The notes: generated by a model not told the origin, from the sequence alone. 64,000 nucleotides of DNA from Saprospiraceae bacterium (GCA_016712145.1 JADJRO010000003.1:124001-188000), one strand, 5' to 3'. Counted from the stretch's first letter, positions 28,367 to 37,302 are shown. Translations and numbers: made by a program.

Positions 28367-28846
28367 TCAGCCTCTGTTGAGAAAGTAATAACATCCATTA
28401 AGCACGGTTGCAAAAGTTACCCATAATAAATAGAGTATATTAATATATGAAGCTATTGGCTTGATTTTGTAAAACAAAAAAAGCATAACTACAATACCAA
28501 TCCACAAGAAAATAATTTCAATCAATGCAAATCCTATCATATTGAAATAGAAAAAGATAAAACTCCATACAAAATTTAGGAGCAATTGAAGCATAAAGAC
28601 TAAAATGGCCAAATTGCGTTCTTTGCTCGTATCCTGTTTCCAAATCATGAATAAGGAGATACCCATTAAAATGTAAAGCGTTGTCCAAACTGGTCCAAAT
28701 ATCCAGTTTGGGGGATTGAACGATGGCCTGTTTAAGGTTGCATACCATTCAGGTACTGATTGAGCTGTAAATATTCCTGCTAAACTACCGAGGCCTAAAG
28801 GAACTATTATGGATACTATTAGTTTTATTATTTGCAATTTGCTCAT
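28367..28846 (-). CDS. TspO/MBR family protein
   Basis: A 159-residue five-helix membrane protein related to the peripheral benzodiazepine receptor. Family motifs are GSLAGIFTAQSVPEWYATLN, RPSFNPPNWIFGPVWTTLYI and NFVWSFIFFYFNMIGFAL. Bacterial TspO proteins bind porphyrins and other hydrophobic ligands and act in stress responses. It is 12 bp downstream of the outer-membrane beta-barrel gene, so the two should be co-transcribed and may form one cassette. Confidence 0.92.
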   Translation of the reverse strand: MSKLQIIKLIVSIIVPLGLGSLAGIFTAQSVPEWYATLNRPSFNPPNWIFGPVWTTLYILMGISLFMIWKQDTSKERNLAILVFMLQLLLNFVWSFIFFYFNMIGFALIEIIFLWIGIVVMLFLFYKIKPIASYINILYLLWVTFATVLNGCYYFLNRG

Positions 28847-28858
28847 GCGTAAATAATT

Positions 28859-29623
28859 TTAATTTGATTCATTCTTGCTATTAAAAGTATACGTCAATCC
28901 AATGGAAGCATAATGGAAGAGCGCAAAATTATAAACCTCGTCATTGTCTGCACCTCCTTCGAGAATGCGGTATCCTGCCCGAATACCAAAATTTTCTGAG
29001 AGTTTATATGTTGCAGCAATCACAACATCTTCAGCTCTTCCCTGCGGAGCTGCAAGTGCATCTCCATCCAGTAACAGACCAAACTTACCATATACGTTCC
29101 ATACAAGCCTGAAATTAATAATTGGAACAAATCCAACATTCGTTTTTTCAGAAGTTAATCCAGGCGTAGAAAGTGCAATTTTTGCATCTCTGATTTTTGC
29201 AGTGAATCCTAATCCGAAAACAATCTTAGATTTATTTACTATATCGTATCGGTACGTCAACCTGTAAGAATTAAATTTATATTTACCGACAAATTCAGTT
29301 TTAGCAGGAAATAAAACACCTTCAAAGAAAATATCATTTGCCACACTGCCTTTTGATTTAGTCTCAAGAGGAGCATATAATAGGGAAAGCGTGTGCCGCT
29401 TTTTTATTATGTAACCTGCTCTAAAACGATAAAATAGCTGGGTTTTAGCTTTTAAATCATCTTTAAGAGAAAAAGATGTACCCAGATCGCCCGGAATGCG
29501 AACATTATTATAACCAGTAAAAACAGCCCCAGTTTCCAAATCAATATTTATCTGCGCACTCACTGAAATATTCAAGATGAAAGTCAGTAATATAATAGCG
29601 ATTGAATTAATTAAAGTTTTCAT
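28859..29623 (-). CDS. Outer-membrane beta-barrel protein
   Basis: A 254-residue protein with a cleaved signal peptide (FILNISVSAQINI) and alternating beta strands to the C-terminus, ending in a typical barrel strand (YASIGLTYTFNSKNESN). Features such as FRAGYIIKKRHTLSLLYAPL and FGIRAGYRILEGGADNDEVY are common in Bacteroidota eight- to ten-strand barrels of unknown function. It is the first gene of the pair with TspO. Confidence 0.78.
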   Translation of the reverse strand: MKTLINSIAIILLTFILNISVSAQINIDLETGAVFTGYNNVRIPGDLGTSFSLKDDLKAKTQLFYRFRAGYIIKKRHTLSLLYAPLETKSKGSVANDIFFEGVLFPAKTEFVGKYKFNSYRLTYRYDIVNKSKIVFGLGFTAKIRDAKIALSTPGLTSEKTNVGFVPIINFRLVWNVYGKFGLLLDGDALAAPQGRAEDVVIAATYKLSENFGIRAGYRILEGGADNDEVYNFALFHYASIGLTYTFNSKNESN

Positions 29624-29689
29624 TTTGTTGTCTATTTTAATTTCTGATTGTATGTTTTATTGATGAAGATATAAGGTTTGAGTGCAAGG

Positions 29690-29822
29690 AAGGGGTTCGG
29701 ACTTGTTGAAAAAGCGGATTCCGAAGCTTAAAACAGTCAGCCCAGCACAAAAGTTGATACAAGGTAGAATGTTTAATTAACCTCTGAATCCTCTATTTTA
29801 CCAAACACCAGTTAACGGCATC
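29690..29822 (-). repeat. Class 1 cassette-type palindrome, degenerate
   Basis: Arms GGGGTTCGGACTTGTTGAA then AAAGCGGATT, and CTCTGAATCCTCTATTTTAC then CAAACACCAGTTAACGG. The ends are worn, but the position between two minus-strand genes and the arm symmetry fit the series. Confidence 0.45.
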
Positions 29823-29836
29823 TCTTCGTTCTTCTG

Positions 29837-30883
29837 TCATAACTTGAATTTAGTAAATGTCTTGCCATTAAAAGTATATAAGCCATCTCCTTCTGTTCCC
29901 ACCCAAAGTTTACCTTGGTTGTCGGTATATACTGTCCAAATATTGTCCATAGGTAAGCCGTCTTTTGTTGTATAGTTCGTAATGGAATTATCGCTGATAC
30001 TCCAAACGCCATTGTCAATTGTTGCCACCCAAAGATTACCTTGATTGTCTTCTGTAATTTTCCAAACTCTTGACATTAGTCCCGGTTTGCCAATCGGATA
30101 TTTTTCGAAATCAGGGTTGTGTAAGTTCTTCTCTTTTGAAAAATTAACAAAATTCTCCCCGTCATATCGAAATAACCCATCACCATTATTACAGGACCAA
30201 AATCTACCCTTCCTATCTTCATAAATGTCCCTAGTTGCGGAGCCGAGCTCCTTATTGTCAAACCAAGTATATTTTTCACCATCGTATTTGCAAATACCTG
30301 CTGTGCAAGTGCCAAACCAAGCATTGCCACTTTTGTCTATACAGGTAGTAAAAATGTCGTAATGATGGCGTTTGTTTTCTTCATTTTTAATGGGTGAAGT
30401 ATGTGGAAGTTGAATTTTTGAAAGTGATTTCCCATCGAAATAATAGTCAAACAACAATTCTCCGTTCTTAAAATCATAAGCTATCCGATTTGTGTCTGGT
30501 TGGACGGTTTTAAATTGAAAGCCGTCAAAAAAGCAAATGGCGTCTATGTCTTTTGGTCGAACATTTGTCTTGAACCAAATATTTCCGTTCTTTCCTTCCT
30601 TTGCCATCCAAACATAATTACTACTAAGGCCATGTTTTTCTGTAAAGTTGATAACCGATTTGCCATCATATTTATAAACCCCATTTCCATTTGATGCAAA
30701 CCAAAGATTGTTTTTAGAGTCTTGAATGATTCCTCGAATTTCTCCGTCAACTTGATAAACTGTGTCACCAACAAGCAAACATGTAGTTGTTTCAATTTCT
30801 TTCTTTGTTGATTTTTGTCCTTGTCCGCTGCAAGAGGAGAAAATTGTCAAAGAAACTAAGACGTTAAGTGTCTTAAAGAGCAT
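29837..30883 (-). CDS. Ligand-binding propeller lipoprotein (two-component regulator propeller type)
   Basis: A 348-residue lipoprotein: signal with lipobox ending FSSC, then about seven Reg_prop blades such as DSKNNLWFASNGNGVYKYDG, KSGNAWFGTCTAGICKYDG and DNQGKLWVGTEGDGLYTFNG. These blades form the sensor half of hybrid two-component systems, but here there is no kinase or membrane segment, so the protein is probably a surface or periplasmic binding protein. A relative with the same architecture is at 55977. Confidence 0.87.
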   Translation of the reverse strand: MLFKTLNVLVSLTIFSSCSGQGQKSTKKEIETTTCLLVGDTVYQVDGEIRGIIQDSKNNLWFASNGNGVYKYDGKSVINFTEKHGLSSNYVWMAKEGKNGNIWFKTNVRPKDIDAICFFDGFQFKTVQPDTNRIAYDFKNGELLFDYYFDGKSLSKIQLPHTSPIKNEENKRHHYDIFTTCIDKSGNAWFGTCTAGICKYDGEKYTWFDNKELGSATRDIYEDRKGRFWSCNNGDGLFRYDGENFVNFSKEKNLHNPDFEKYPIGKPGLMSRVWKITEDNQGNLWVATIDNGVWSISDNSITNYTTKDGLPMDNIWTVYTDNQGKLWVGTEGDGLYTFNGKTFTKFKL

Positions 30884-31042
30884 AATAAGGTGTTTTATTT
30901 TTTTTCATTTTTTGTCTTTGGAGCATAGAACCCCGCTATCGCAAACCCCTGCTAGCGGTGGCCAATCTAGTAAGTCCAGGTCAATTTGTCAATAATGAAT
31001 TTTAAATCCTTTATCTCAATCTTGGCAGAATGAAGGTACAAG

Positions 31043-31558
31043 TTAAGTCATTTCAAATTTCTCAAGGAGTTGACCGACCACTTTTTTGTCAGGAGAACCA
31101 CTGTGCATGAGGGGTCTAAGTTCTTCATAAAATTTGTGTCCGCCACTTGGAGTATAGACTACAATAATCTCGTCTGGCTCATTAGTCAAGTTGAGGAAGG
31201 CATTTGGAACTTTTGAAGGTAGATAGGCAAAGTCCCCTTCATTGCAGTAGAAAATATCATCACCAATCCTGACTTTGAATTTTCCATATAGAACATGGAT
31301 TGTTACCTGTTGCTTATGATAGACATGAAGCGGAGGTCCACCATGTAGAGCGACCTCAACTATAAAATAGTCGAATGCTCCACCAGTATCTTCTCCTGTA
31401 ACTTTGAAAATCAGGTCACGGACAGGACTGGATTGTAATCTCAACCCTTCCTGGGGAGCCAACACGATAAATTTAGATGATGATATAATTTTTAAATTTA
31501 TTGATGTTGAAATTTTAGTAAATTTTGAGGTAAGTTGTTTTTTAAATACACTTTTCAT
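31043..31558 (-). CDS. Cupin-domain protein
   Basis: A 171-residue protein with one cupin barrel. Motif 1 reads ALHGGPPLHVYHKQQVTIHV, with the His pair and Gln/Glu-like metal ligands, and motif 2 is DFAYLPSKVPNAFLNL. The C-terminal helix follows (GHKFYEELRPLMHSG). This layout occurs in quercetinase-like and other small oxygenase or isomerase cupins; the substrate is unknown. A stump of a cassette palindrome (TCGCAAACCCCTGCTAGCGG near 30940) lies downstream. Confidence 0.82.
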   Translation of the reverse strand: MKSVFKKQLTSKFTKISTSINLKIISSSKFIVLAPQEGLRLQSSPVRDLIFKVTGEDTGGAFDYFIVEVALHGGPPLHVYHKQQVTIHVLYGKFKVRIGDDIFYCNEGDFAYLPSKVPNAFLNLTNEPDEIIVVYTPSGGHKFYEELRPLMHSGSPDKKVVGQLLEKFEMT

Positions 31559-31599
31559 TTGATACGATATTTTTCGTTATGTCGCTCATTTGGTTGCCA

Positions 31600-31728
31600 C
31601 TACGGTTTTGGGCTTGGCGAAGGTGACGATTTTTACCATAAAAGTTGATACAGCGAACCAATGACAAATTAACCACAAGTGTATCTCCGGAGTACTGAAC
31701 CGCTGCTTTTGACAAACCCGTATTAATA
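31600..31728 (-). repeat. Class 1a cassette-type palindrome (attC-like)
   Basis: Left arm CGGTTTTGGGCTTGGCGAAG then GTGACGATTTT; right arm ACTGAACCGCTGCTTTTGAC then AAACCCGTATTA. Closely similar to 57114 and 61506. Lies downstream of the short-chain reductase gene on the minus strand. Confidence 0.7.
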
Positions 31729-31765
31729 CTTCGTTATTCTTCTTATCAACACGTTGTTTAATTTT

Positions 31766-32497
31766 CTAATGTGAATATGGGTTCATTTTATTGAAAGTCG
31801 CATTGATACTATCTGGTGTTGCTTTTGCCATAACTTCACTAAATCCAAAAGTCAATTCTGTTTTGCCTTCTTTCATTTGTAGGAAAACTGCATTAATAAA
31901 ATCTGAAACAGGTGGTTGTCCATCGTGTAATCCTTTACCTCCAAGGTCTGTATTTAAAGCTGGTGGTATCATTTCAATTACTTCTATATTTTTCCCCTTT
32001 AACATGTGTCGTAATGAAAGTGTAAATGAATGAAGAGATGCTTTTGTAGCACAATAGACAGGGACTTTGGAAAGTTGAACGAATGCTAAACCAGATGTCA
32101 CGTTGATAATAGTGTCCAACTTCTTTAAATTAATAAATTGAGTTGTCAAGTGAATTGGAGCTAACACATTTGTAATAATCTCATTTGCCGTTTTAGAATA
32201 AAAGTCACTGTCAGAAATGTTCATCCAATTTTGAATACCAGCGTTATTTACAAGCACATTCAGGTCAGAATGATTTTCTGATACCCAATTATAAAGTTCA
32301 ACTCGGTCTGCTTCTAAAGATAAGTCGCAAACTTTAGTAATTACAGAGGGAAATTTGTCTTTTACTTCACGTAATGTAGCTTCTCGTCTGCCACAGATGA
32401 TCACAGTATTGTTCTCCTGGATAAATCTCTCGGTAAGTCCTAAACCGATACCGCTTGCACCGCCTGTGACTAAAATTTTGTTGGTTGATAATTTCAT
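31766..32497 (-). CDS. Short-chain dehydrogenase/reductase (DltE-like)
   Basis: A 243-residue Rossmann oxidoreductase. The cofactor loop is TGGASGIGLGLTERF (residues 11-25), NNAG is intact, and the catalytic set is Ser in NVTSGLAF and YCATK (Tyr-x-x-x-Lys). MIPPALNTDLGGKG follows, as in DltE/YciK-like members. It is the downstream partner of the aldo/keto reductase gene, 68 bp apart with no palindrome between, so the two probably form one two-gene cassette. Confidence 0.9.
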   Translation of the reverse strand: MKLSTNKILVTGGASGIGLGLTERFIQENNTVIICGRREATLREVKDKFPSVITKVCDLSLEADRVELYNWVSENHSDLNVLVNNAGIQNWMNISDSDFYSKTANEIITNVLAPIHLTTQFINLKKLDTIINVTSGLAFVQLSKVPVYCATKASLHSFTLSLRHMLKGKNIEVIEMIPPALNTDLGGKGLHDGQPPVSDFINAVFLQMKEGKTELTFGFSEVMAKATPDSINATFNKMNPYSH

Positions 32498-32565
32498 AAT
32501 TGTTATTGTTTAATTGAATTTGTATCTTTCAAAACGCTTGCTTATTGACAGATTCTTTTGTTTTT

Positions 32566-33522
32566 TTAATAACGATTTCCAACTGTTTGTGATGGCATAG
32601 AATTTTGAATTGTAGCCAAATCAGTATTTGTTAATTCCACATTCAATGCAGCTAAATTCTCTTCGAGACGATGAACTTTTCGAGTACCCGGAATCGTCAC
32701 GATATCATCGTTTTGACTAAGAACCCAGGCAAGAGCGACTTGTGCTTTGGTAACTTTTTTGTTTTGTGCAATTTGCTCCACAACCTCTACAAATTTTAGA
32801 TTGTCCTTTATCGCTTCGTCTGTAAAACGAGGAAGTGTAAGACGCCAATCACTGGTTTCCAAATCTGCCCGACTTTTGATTGCTCCTGTTAAGAACCCCC
32901 GTCCAAGAGGGCTATATGCAACAAAAGTGATTCCGAGTTCCTGACACACATCCAAAACCTCTTGTTCAGGTTCGCGGCTCCACAAAGAATATTCGTTTTG
33001 CACGGCGGCAAGTGGGTGAACAGCATGTGCACGACGAATCATTTCTACATTCGCTTCACAAATGCCTAAGTGTTTTACCTTTCCTTGTTTTACTAAATCA
33101 CTCATTGTGCCAACAATTTCTTCAATTTCCACTTTCCGATCTTGCCGATGCATGTAATACAAATCAATTGTATCAACTCCAAAATTTTGAAGACTTTGTT
33201 CGCAAGCTTGTCTTATGTATTCTGGCTTACAGTTAAGTCCAAGATATTCGCCATTAGGTCCTCGCATCACAGCAAATTTGGTCGCTAAAATTACATCACT
33301 CCACCTTCCTTTAAATGCTTTTCCTAATAGACGTTCATTGGCCCCCCAGCCATACATGTCGGCTGTGTCAAAAAAATTTACTCCGAATTCGATGGCCTTA
33401 TGCAAAGTATTAATGGATTCTTCTTCATTAAAAGAACCATAAAACTCTGACATGCCCATACAGCCAAGTCCAATTCTATTCACTTGTAGCGTACTGTGTC
33501 CTAATGTTGTTGTTTGCTTCAT
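32566..33522 (-). CDS. Aldo/keto reductase
   Basis: A 318-residue NADPH-dependent TIM-barrel reductase. The catalytic tetrad is visible: Asp and Tyr in FFDTADMYGWGANERLLG, Lys in ILATKFAV, and His in LYYMHRQD. The C-terminal cofactor region reads VTIPGTRKVHRLEENLAALN. It is closest to the general stress/YajO-type bacterial AKRs. Expressed with the short-chain reductase downstream, the pair could act successively on carbonyl compounds. Confidence 0.93.
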   Translation of the reverse strand: MKQTTTLGHSTLQVNRIGLGCMGMSEFYGSFNEEESINTLHKAIEFGVNFFDTADMYGWGANERLLGKAFKGRWSDVILATKFAVMRGPNGEYLGLNCKPEYIRQACEQSLQNFGVDTIDLYYMHRQDRKVEIEEIVGTMSDLVKQGKVKHLGICEANVEMIRRAHAVHPLAAVQNEYSLWSREPEQEVLDVCQELGITFVAYSPLGRGFLTGAIKSRADLETSDWRLTLPRFTDEAIKDNLKFVEVVEQIAQNKKVTKAQVALAWVLSQNDDIVTIPGTRKVHRLEENLAALNVELTNTDLATIQNSMPSQTVGNRY

Positions 33523-33656
33523 GGTTTTTGTTTTTTAAGGCAATGATAAACAAGTTTATTGTCTGTCATTTTAGTGTTGTTTTGGTTATGCACGGTTCTT
33601 CTTACAATGACCGCGGTTATGGGCTGTTTTTCTTTTTCTTCTATTCACTGCTCTAA

Positions 33657-33749
33657 TTATATTTCAGCGAGTCTATTTATCATTCCTTTAAAAATCAATC
33701 CATGGAACGGCAGAACTGAATACCAATAAAATCTTCCCAATGGCTTCCT
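33657..33749 (-). pseudogene. C-terminal tail of a DUF2867-type protein
   Basis: In the frame next to the end of the GNAT gene, 30 residues read KPLGRFYWYSVLPFHGLIFK then GMINRLAEI and a stop, the characteristic end of DUF2867 proteins (often fused to NmrA-like reductases). No upstream part of such a gene exists; the match begins exactly where the GNAT similarity ends (about 33750), so two genes were joined by a deletion. Confidence 0.65.
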
Positions 33750-34000
33750 AAAAGTGTTTTTGCATCAGTCAATGTAATCACCCAATAATAAGTATCGTTT
33801 CTTTCTATATTATCATTGACCTTGTTGATAAAAATTATTGCATCTTCGACTGACTGACATGGTTGTCTGTTAAGATATTTGTTGACTCTTGGGTCTGAAC
33901 GCAACGCAAAAATATCCAGTTTGTCGTCAATTGATAATTGTCTGAGCGTTAATCTTTCAGTTTTCAAGATTGGGAAAGTCGTTGAATTCATATCTGTCAT
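33695..34000 (-). pseudogene. Truncated GNAT acetyltransferase
   Basis: About the first 85 residues are the start of a GNAT acetyltransferase of the RimJ/RimL type: ILKTERLTLRQLSIDDKLDI, FALRSDPRVNKYLNRQPCQS and YYWVITLTDAKTLLG. The acetyl-CoA-binding core (the Q/RxxGxG/A loop) is missing. The last residues (EDFIGIQFCRSMD) are out-of-frame reading of a DUF2867 tail, so the gene is cut and fused. Confidence 0.7.
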
Positions 34001-34042
34001 TCAATTATATTTTCTGGTCTTGGGTTGTCATAGTCTGACCAC

Positions 34043-34171
34043 TTACGTTTTGGTTGTTAGCGATGGCAGGGTGAATTAGCACTACAGTTAATACGATACA
34101 CAAAATTTTGGATAAGCACAAAAGGTCAATGAAGCATTGCACCCCCACTTTCGCAAACCCCTTGTTAGTGG
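34043..34171 (-). repeat. Class 1 cassette-type palindrome, degenerate
   Basis: Left arm TTACGTTTTGGTTGTTAGC then GATGGCAGGGTG; right arm CACCCCCACTTTCGCAAACC-like sequence ending CCTTGTTAGTGG. Sits between the GNAT remnant and the DUF4260 gene. Confidence 0.5.
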
Positions 34172-34180
34172 ATGGTTTAA

Positions 34181-34537
34181 TTATTTTCCTATCCATCCCA
34201 AATGGGTATGATTAAAATTGTCGGGAAGTTTAAGTCCGTAACCTAAAGCACGGTCAAAGGACGAATGTCCCAGAACAATTAACCCAGCTAGAACTAAGTA
34301 TGGGTTTTGGGTTAAATAACCGATAGCTAAAACTACTACACCTATAAACCGGTGATGAAGAAGGTTGTAAGTAATGGCACCAATTTCAGGATTAATGAAA
34401 TAACCAATTGCTCCGATGTCGGGTAATAAGAAAAGCAAAATCCAAACCCAACATGAAAATTGAAAAGGTTGTAGGTAAAGACCATAAACCGCAATGGCAA
34501 ATAATCCTAATTCTTCGAGTCGAATGATGTATTTCAT
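34181..34537 (-). CDS. DUF4260 family membrane protein
   Basis: A 118-residue membrane protein of three to four helices with the family pattern LEELGLFAIAVYGLY, LPDIGAIGYFINPEIGAITY, LLHHRFIGVVVLAIGY and GHSSFDRALGYGLK. Function unknown. It lies 12 bp after the SRPBCC gene, so both belong to one transcript. Confidence 0.87.
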   Translation of the reverse strand: MKYIIRLEELGLFAIAVYGLYLQPFQFSCWVWILLFLLPDIGAIGYFINPEIGAITYNLLHHRFIGVVVLAIGYLTQNPYLVLAGLIVLGHSSFDRALGYGLKLPDNFNHTHLGWIGK

Positions 34538-34549
34538 ATCGTGGTCTGT

Positions 34550-35038
34550 TTATTTTTCACACTCTTTTTTCAGCAAATCCAACCAAGTTTGCAAACTCTT
34601 ATCTAAACTTTTGTTGAACGCTTTTTTGAAAAGTTTTGCCAACAGCCCTTCCATGCTTTCGTCAACTGCCACTTGTGTTTGATTGTTTGCTTCTGTTAGC
34701 GTCCAGTTGTGAATAGCAAAAATACCGAAAGTTTTACCTGTCCAACCCAAACGATTAAAGGGGTCTACGCTTTGAAGGGTTGATTGAATCGTTGCGCCTC
34801 CGCTTGTCCATACGAAGCTTGTGCCGGGCAATAACGCTCCACTTATTTTTGGCTTAGTAATGTCGGTTTGCCAGGTTGACCACTGGTCAATGTTTGTGAG
34901 TGTATTCCAAACCTTTTCAGGACTTGCATTGATAGAAATTGTTTTACTGCACTTTACAGGTGCATTATTGTTGATGATTGTCATTTTGAATTGTTTTTGG
35001 TTAATGAAATCATTGTCGTCAGTTTTCAGTTCTGTCAT
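34550..35038 (-). CDS. SRPBCC (polyketide-cyclase-like) protein
   Basis: A Bet v 1-like protein of 162 residues, or 144 if translation starts at the internal ATG (MTIINNNAPVKCSKTI). It shows INASPEKVWNTLTNIDQWST, WQTDITKPKISGALLPG, the strand GLGWTGKTFGIFAIHNWTL-like region and a C-terminal amphipathic helix. Coupled with DUF4260 downstream. Confidence 0.85.
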   Translation of the reverse strand: MTELKTDDNDFINQKQFKMTIINNNAPVKCSKTISINASPEKVWNTLTNIDQWSTWQTDITKPKISGALLPGTSFVWTSGGATIQSTLQSVDPFNRLGWTGKTFGIFAIHNWTLTEANNQTQVAVDESMEGLLAKLFKKAFNKSLDKSLQTWLDLLKKECEK

Positions 35039-35223
35039 TTCTTATCATTCGGTTTGATGGTAGCCCTGTCGTCCAAAATGATCAACCAACACAAAGGTTT
35101 GATTGAAAAATTGAACTTTATTTAAACACTGAGCTGTCAATTTATTAAACTCACTGTGATACGTTTGAGCTACTTTCATGAAGGAGATCTATATTCAATG
35201 TACGATGTCATGTCTGTTAGCAT

Positions 35224-36057
35224 TTATGAAAATTTAATTCCTGGCTGTAGAACAAATTTAAAAATCAACGCAATTACAATCAAAATTAAAATATATTTAA
35301 AACTTAATTTCTCGATTTCTCTGCTTTCAGATAGATCAACGTCCGTAATTTTATAACCGTATTGCCACGGGCCAATAAAGACAAAACCACTCATTACAGG
35401 ATAAATAATGCTAATGAGTGCAATTATAGGAAGATACAGGACAGTCATTATGAGGGAACCGAAAATCCATGGCAGAATGATAGTGTGAAACAGAAATTTT
35501 TTTCTGGATTGTCCGTCCAGTATCCATTCTTGCCGTGTAGCAAATCCAAGAAATGGTTTGCTCATCATCAGCGATAACTTTACCAAAACAACCGCTGCAA
35601 GCAATGCGAATGTTATTTGCAGATAGAGCGGAGTATCAATCAAATAATATACCCTACCTATGTCACCAACCTTGAATAACGGACCGGTTAATACATAACC
35701 AAGAAAATTGTTAAATCCAAGAACGGAACCCCATGCAATAAACATCCGAAACAAATTATTTTTTTCCATCTTAAAAAAGATGATTGCTGCAATTAGTCCC
35801 TGCATCAAACTAATAAGTGGGCCGGCAAGAGCAATTATAATTTTCTGAGTTGTGGTAAGGGTTTCTTCATTTAGGTGCTCAACGTAATTATGATGTAATA
35901 CAGGATGGCTGTCGAATAAAACTCCAAATATTGTATGAAAGGATTCATGCAATATAGTAGTGAAAAGGAAAGCAGTTACATAAAGTATTGATGAGTTTAT
36001 TGTTATCTTGAACATTTGTTCTATTAAGTTTGAATTGTCATTGTTTATTTCTTGCAT
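35224..36057 (-). CDS. M50-like membrane metalloprotease-type protein
   Basis: A 277-residue multi-pass protein starting at ATG 36057 (MQEINNDNSN). The second helix carries TTILHESFHTIFGVLF, an HExxH zinc motif inside a membrane segment, as in site-2-protease-like (M50) or DUF3267 families. Further helices follow, with FNNFLGYVLTGPLFKVGDIG possibly supplying the third ligand (Asp). It may be an intramembrane protease or a related non-proteolytic membrane protein. It occupies one cassette, bounded by the palindrome at 36096. Confidence 0.65.
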   Translation of the reverse strand: MQEINNDNSNLIEQMFKITINSSILYVTAFLFTTILHESFHTIFGVLFDSHPVLHHNYVEHLNEETLTTTQKIIIALAGPLISLMQGLIAAIIFFKMEKNNLFRMFIAWGSVLGFNNFLGYVLTGPLFKVGDIGRVYYLIDTPLYLQITFALLAAVVLVKLSLMMSKPFLGFATRQEWILDGQSRKKFLFHTIILPWIFGSLIMTVLYLPIIALISIIYPVMSGFVFIGPWQYGYKITDVDLSESREIEKLSFKYILILIVIALIFKFVLQPGIKFS

Positions 36058-36095
36058 CACAGTTCGGATTTTGTAGCTCGCCAAAGCATGTCGCA

Positions 36096-36232
36096 TAACG
36101 ATTTGGCAGTAAACACTGCACCGTCAAAACATTATTAGCCAAATCTATGAAAGAACTTTTTTATTACCAAAAAAAATTAAATTAGAATGATTTTTGTAGT
36201 AGGGTGGGGTTATAGTCTATGCTTTGTTAGCG
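36096..36232 (-). repeat. Class 2 cassette-type palindrome (attC-like)
   Basis: Left arm TAACGATTTGGCAGTAAAC then ACTGCACCGTC; right arm GGGTTATAGTCTATGCTTTG then TTAGC. Shares the CTGCACCG, TTAGCC and AATGATTTTTG blocks with 44099 and 55221. Confidence 0.65.
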
Positions 36233-36244
36233 CCAGTGCTCTTT

Positions 36245-36517
36245 TTATTGTTGTAACTGCATATAGATATCTTTTCTGTGAGCTATAATGATTAGTCTTG
36301 TTTTATTTTCATCAATCTTCTCGAATCCTAATCTTTATTCATTAATTATAATTCTATAGTATACTTTATATCCAACGAATTTTGAAATATTATTTAGTTT
36401 TATTAGTGAATCAGTCTTCTCTAGAGATAGAATTATTTTCTCGACTTTAGGAAGCAACGAATGGTCTTATAGTTTATCAAATGAATATTCAATTGATTTA
36501 TCCTACTCAACAATCAT
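36245..36517 (-). pseudogene. RelE/ParE-like toxin with three in-frame stops
   Basis: A single 91-codon frame with no indel matches a RelE-type toxin: DKSIEYSFDKL, PKVEKIILSLEKTDSLIKLN, FVGYKVYYRIIINE and then RLGFEKIDENKTRLIIIAHR, KDIYMQLQQ. Stops replace codons 5 (TAG), 17 (TAA) and 61 (TAA); the last stands where relatives have Tyr (GDYR). The toxin is therefore dead by point mutation while its frame and length are kept. The segment directly upstream ends TAAATG, the abutting arrangement seen in toxin-antitoxin operons. Confidence 0.75.
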
Positions 36518-36610
36518 TTACCCTTTAAAATCCATGTTATCGGCATGTGTTGCAGTCTGTATGAAGAATTGAAACTCTAAGTCCGCAGAGAAGTTTGATA
36601 GGAATCTCAT
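36518..36610 (-). pseudogene. Short frame upstream of dead toxin, possible antitoxin remnant
   Basis: A 30-codon frame (MRFLSNFSADLEFQFFIQTA then THADNMDFKG) whose TAA stop abuts the ATG of the dead toxin. Its place fits an antitoxin gene, but it is too short to be intact and I do not recognise the family. The frame stays open a little farther up to the end of the next gene. Confidence 0.35.
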
Positions 36611-36636
36611 TTGTTGTCGTGTCAGTTTTGTCAAAT

Positions 36637-37302
36637 TTAGTAATAGTTATTTACTGGTGCGTTTTTCTTGTTTTCAACATAAACTCTATACAAAATGTAA
36701 ATGCAAGCAGCGCAAATTATTGCTATTCCAAACTGATTATGATATGCTGGATGTTCAGGTGGTTTTACCTTACTTAAAAAGGTTTTAATAATGAAGCAAC
36801 TGATATTGAGCAAATGAAGAATTATAACAAAATAGAGAAATTTGCTTAGACGCTTATAGTTCCAAATAATGAATGGAATTATAACGATAGATGAGAACGT
36901 GATGATTCCATGTATAGTGCCACCGATTTCTAATGGTCCATGAATACTAATTGAGTCGTCATGGCTTCTGAAACGAAGAATGACAAATAATAAATGGATT
37001 AGGTGATTGCAGGTAAACAGAATTATCAAAATCAGAAAAGATTCTTTAATCTTTTCATTATTATAAATATATTTCATTCCATAATAACCAACCATGAATA
37101 AGGTGATAAGGATAAGGAAGGATGAAATTCTGCCTGCTAAACGGGCACATTTGTCAAAAATAAATTCTGATTGAATTGCAAAAAAATTATTTAAATTTAA
37201 AGTGCTTGTCCAAACTGACCACAGGTAAATTGATAATTCTATGCAACAAATAATTGCAATTAAAAGTGGTAATCTTTTCTTCGTTAGTATAAGTAGTTTC
37301 AT
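36637..37302 (-). CDS. Multi-pass membrane protein, hypothetical
   Basis: A 221-residue protein with six or seven helices, including ISSFLILITLFMVGYYGMKY, FLILIILFTCNHLIHLLFVI and FGIAIICAACIYILYRVYVE. A short periplasmic loop holds RSHDDSISIHGPLE. No family recognised. It starts with a basic leader (MKLLILTKKRLPLL). A single-gene unit. Confidence 0.65.
   Translation of the reverse strand: MKLLILTKKRLPLLIAIICCIELSIYLWSVWTSTLNLNNFFAIQSEFIFDKCARLAGRISSFLILITLFMVGYYGMKYIYNNEKIKESFLILIILFTCNHLIHLLFVILRFRSHDDSISIHGPLEIGGTIHGIITFSSIVIIPFIIWNYKRLSKFLYFVIILHLLNISCFIIKTFLSKVKPPEHPAYHNQFGIAIICAACIYILYRVYVENKKNAPVNNYY

Noticed and set aside
34005..34196. Minus-strand frame of 63 codons
   Set aside because: Lies within the palindrome at 34043-34171; such frames arise from the repeat itself.
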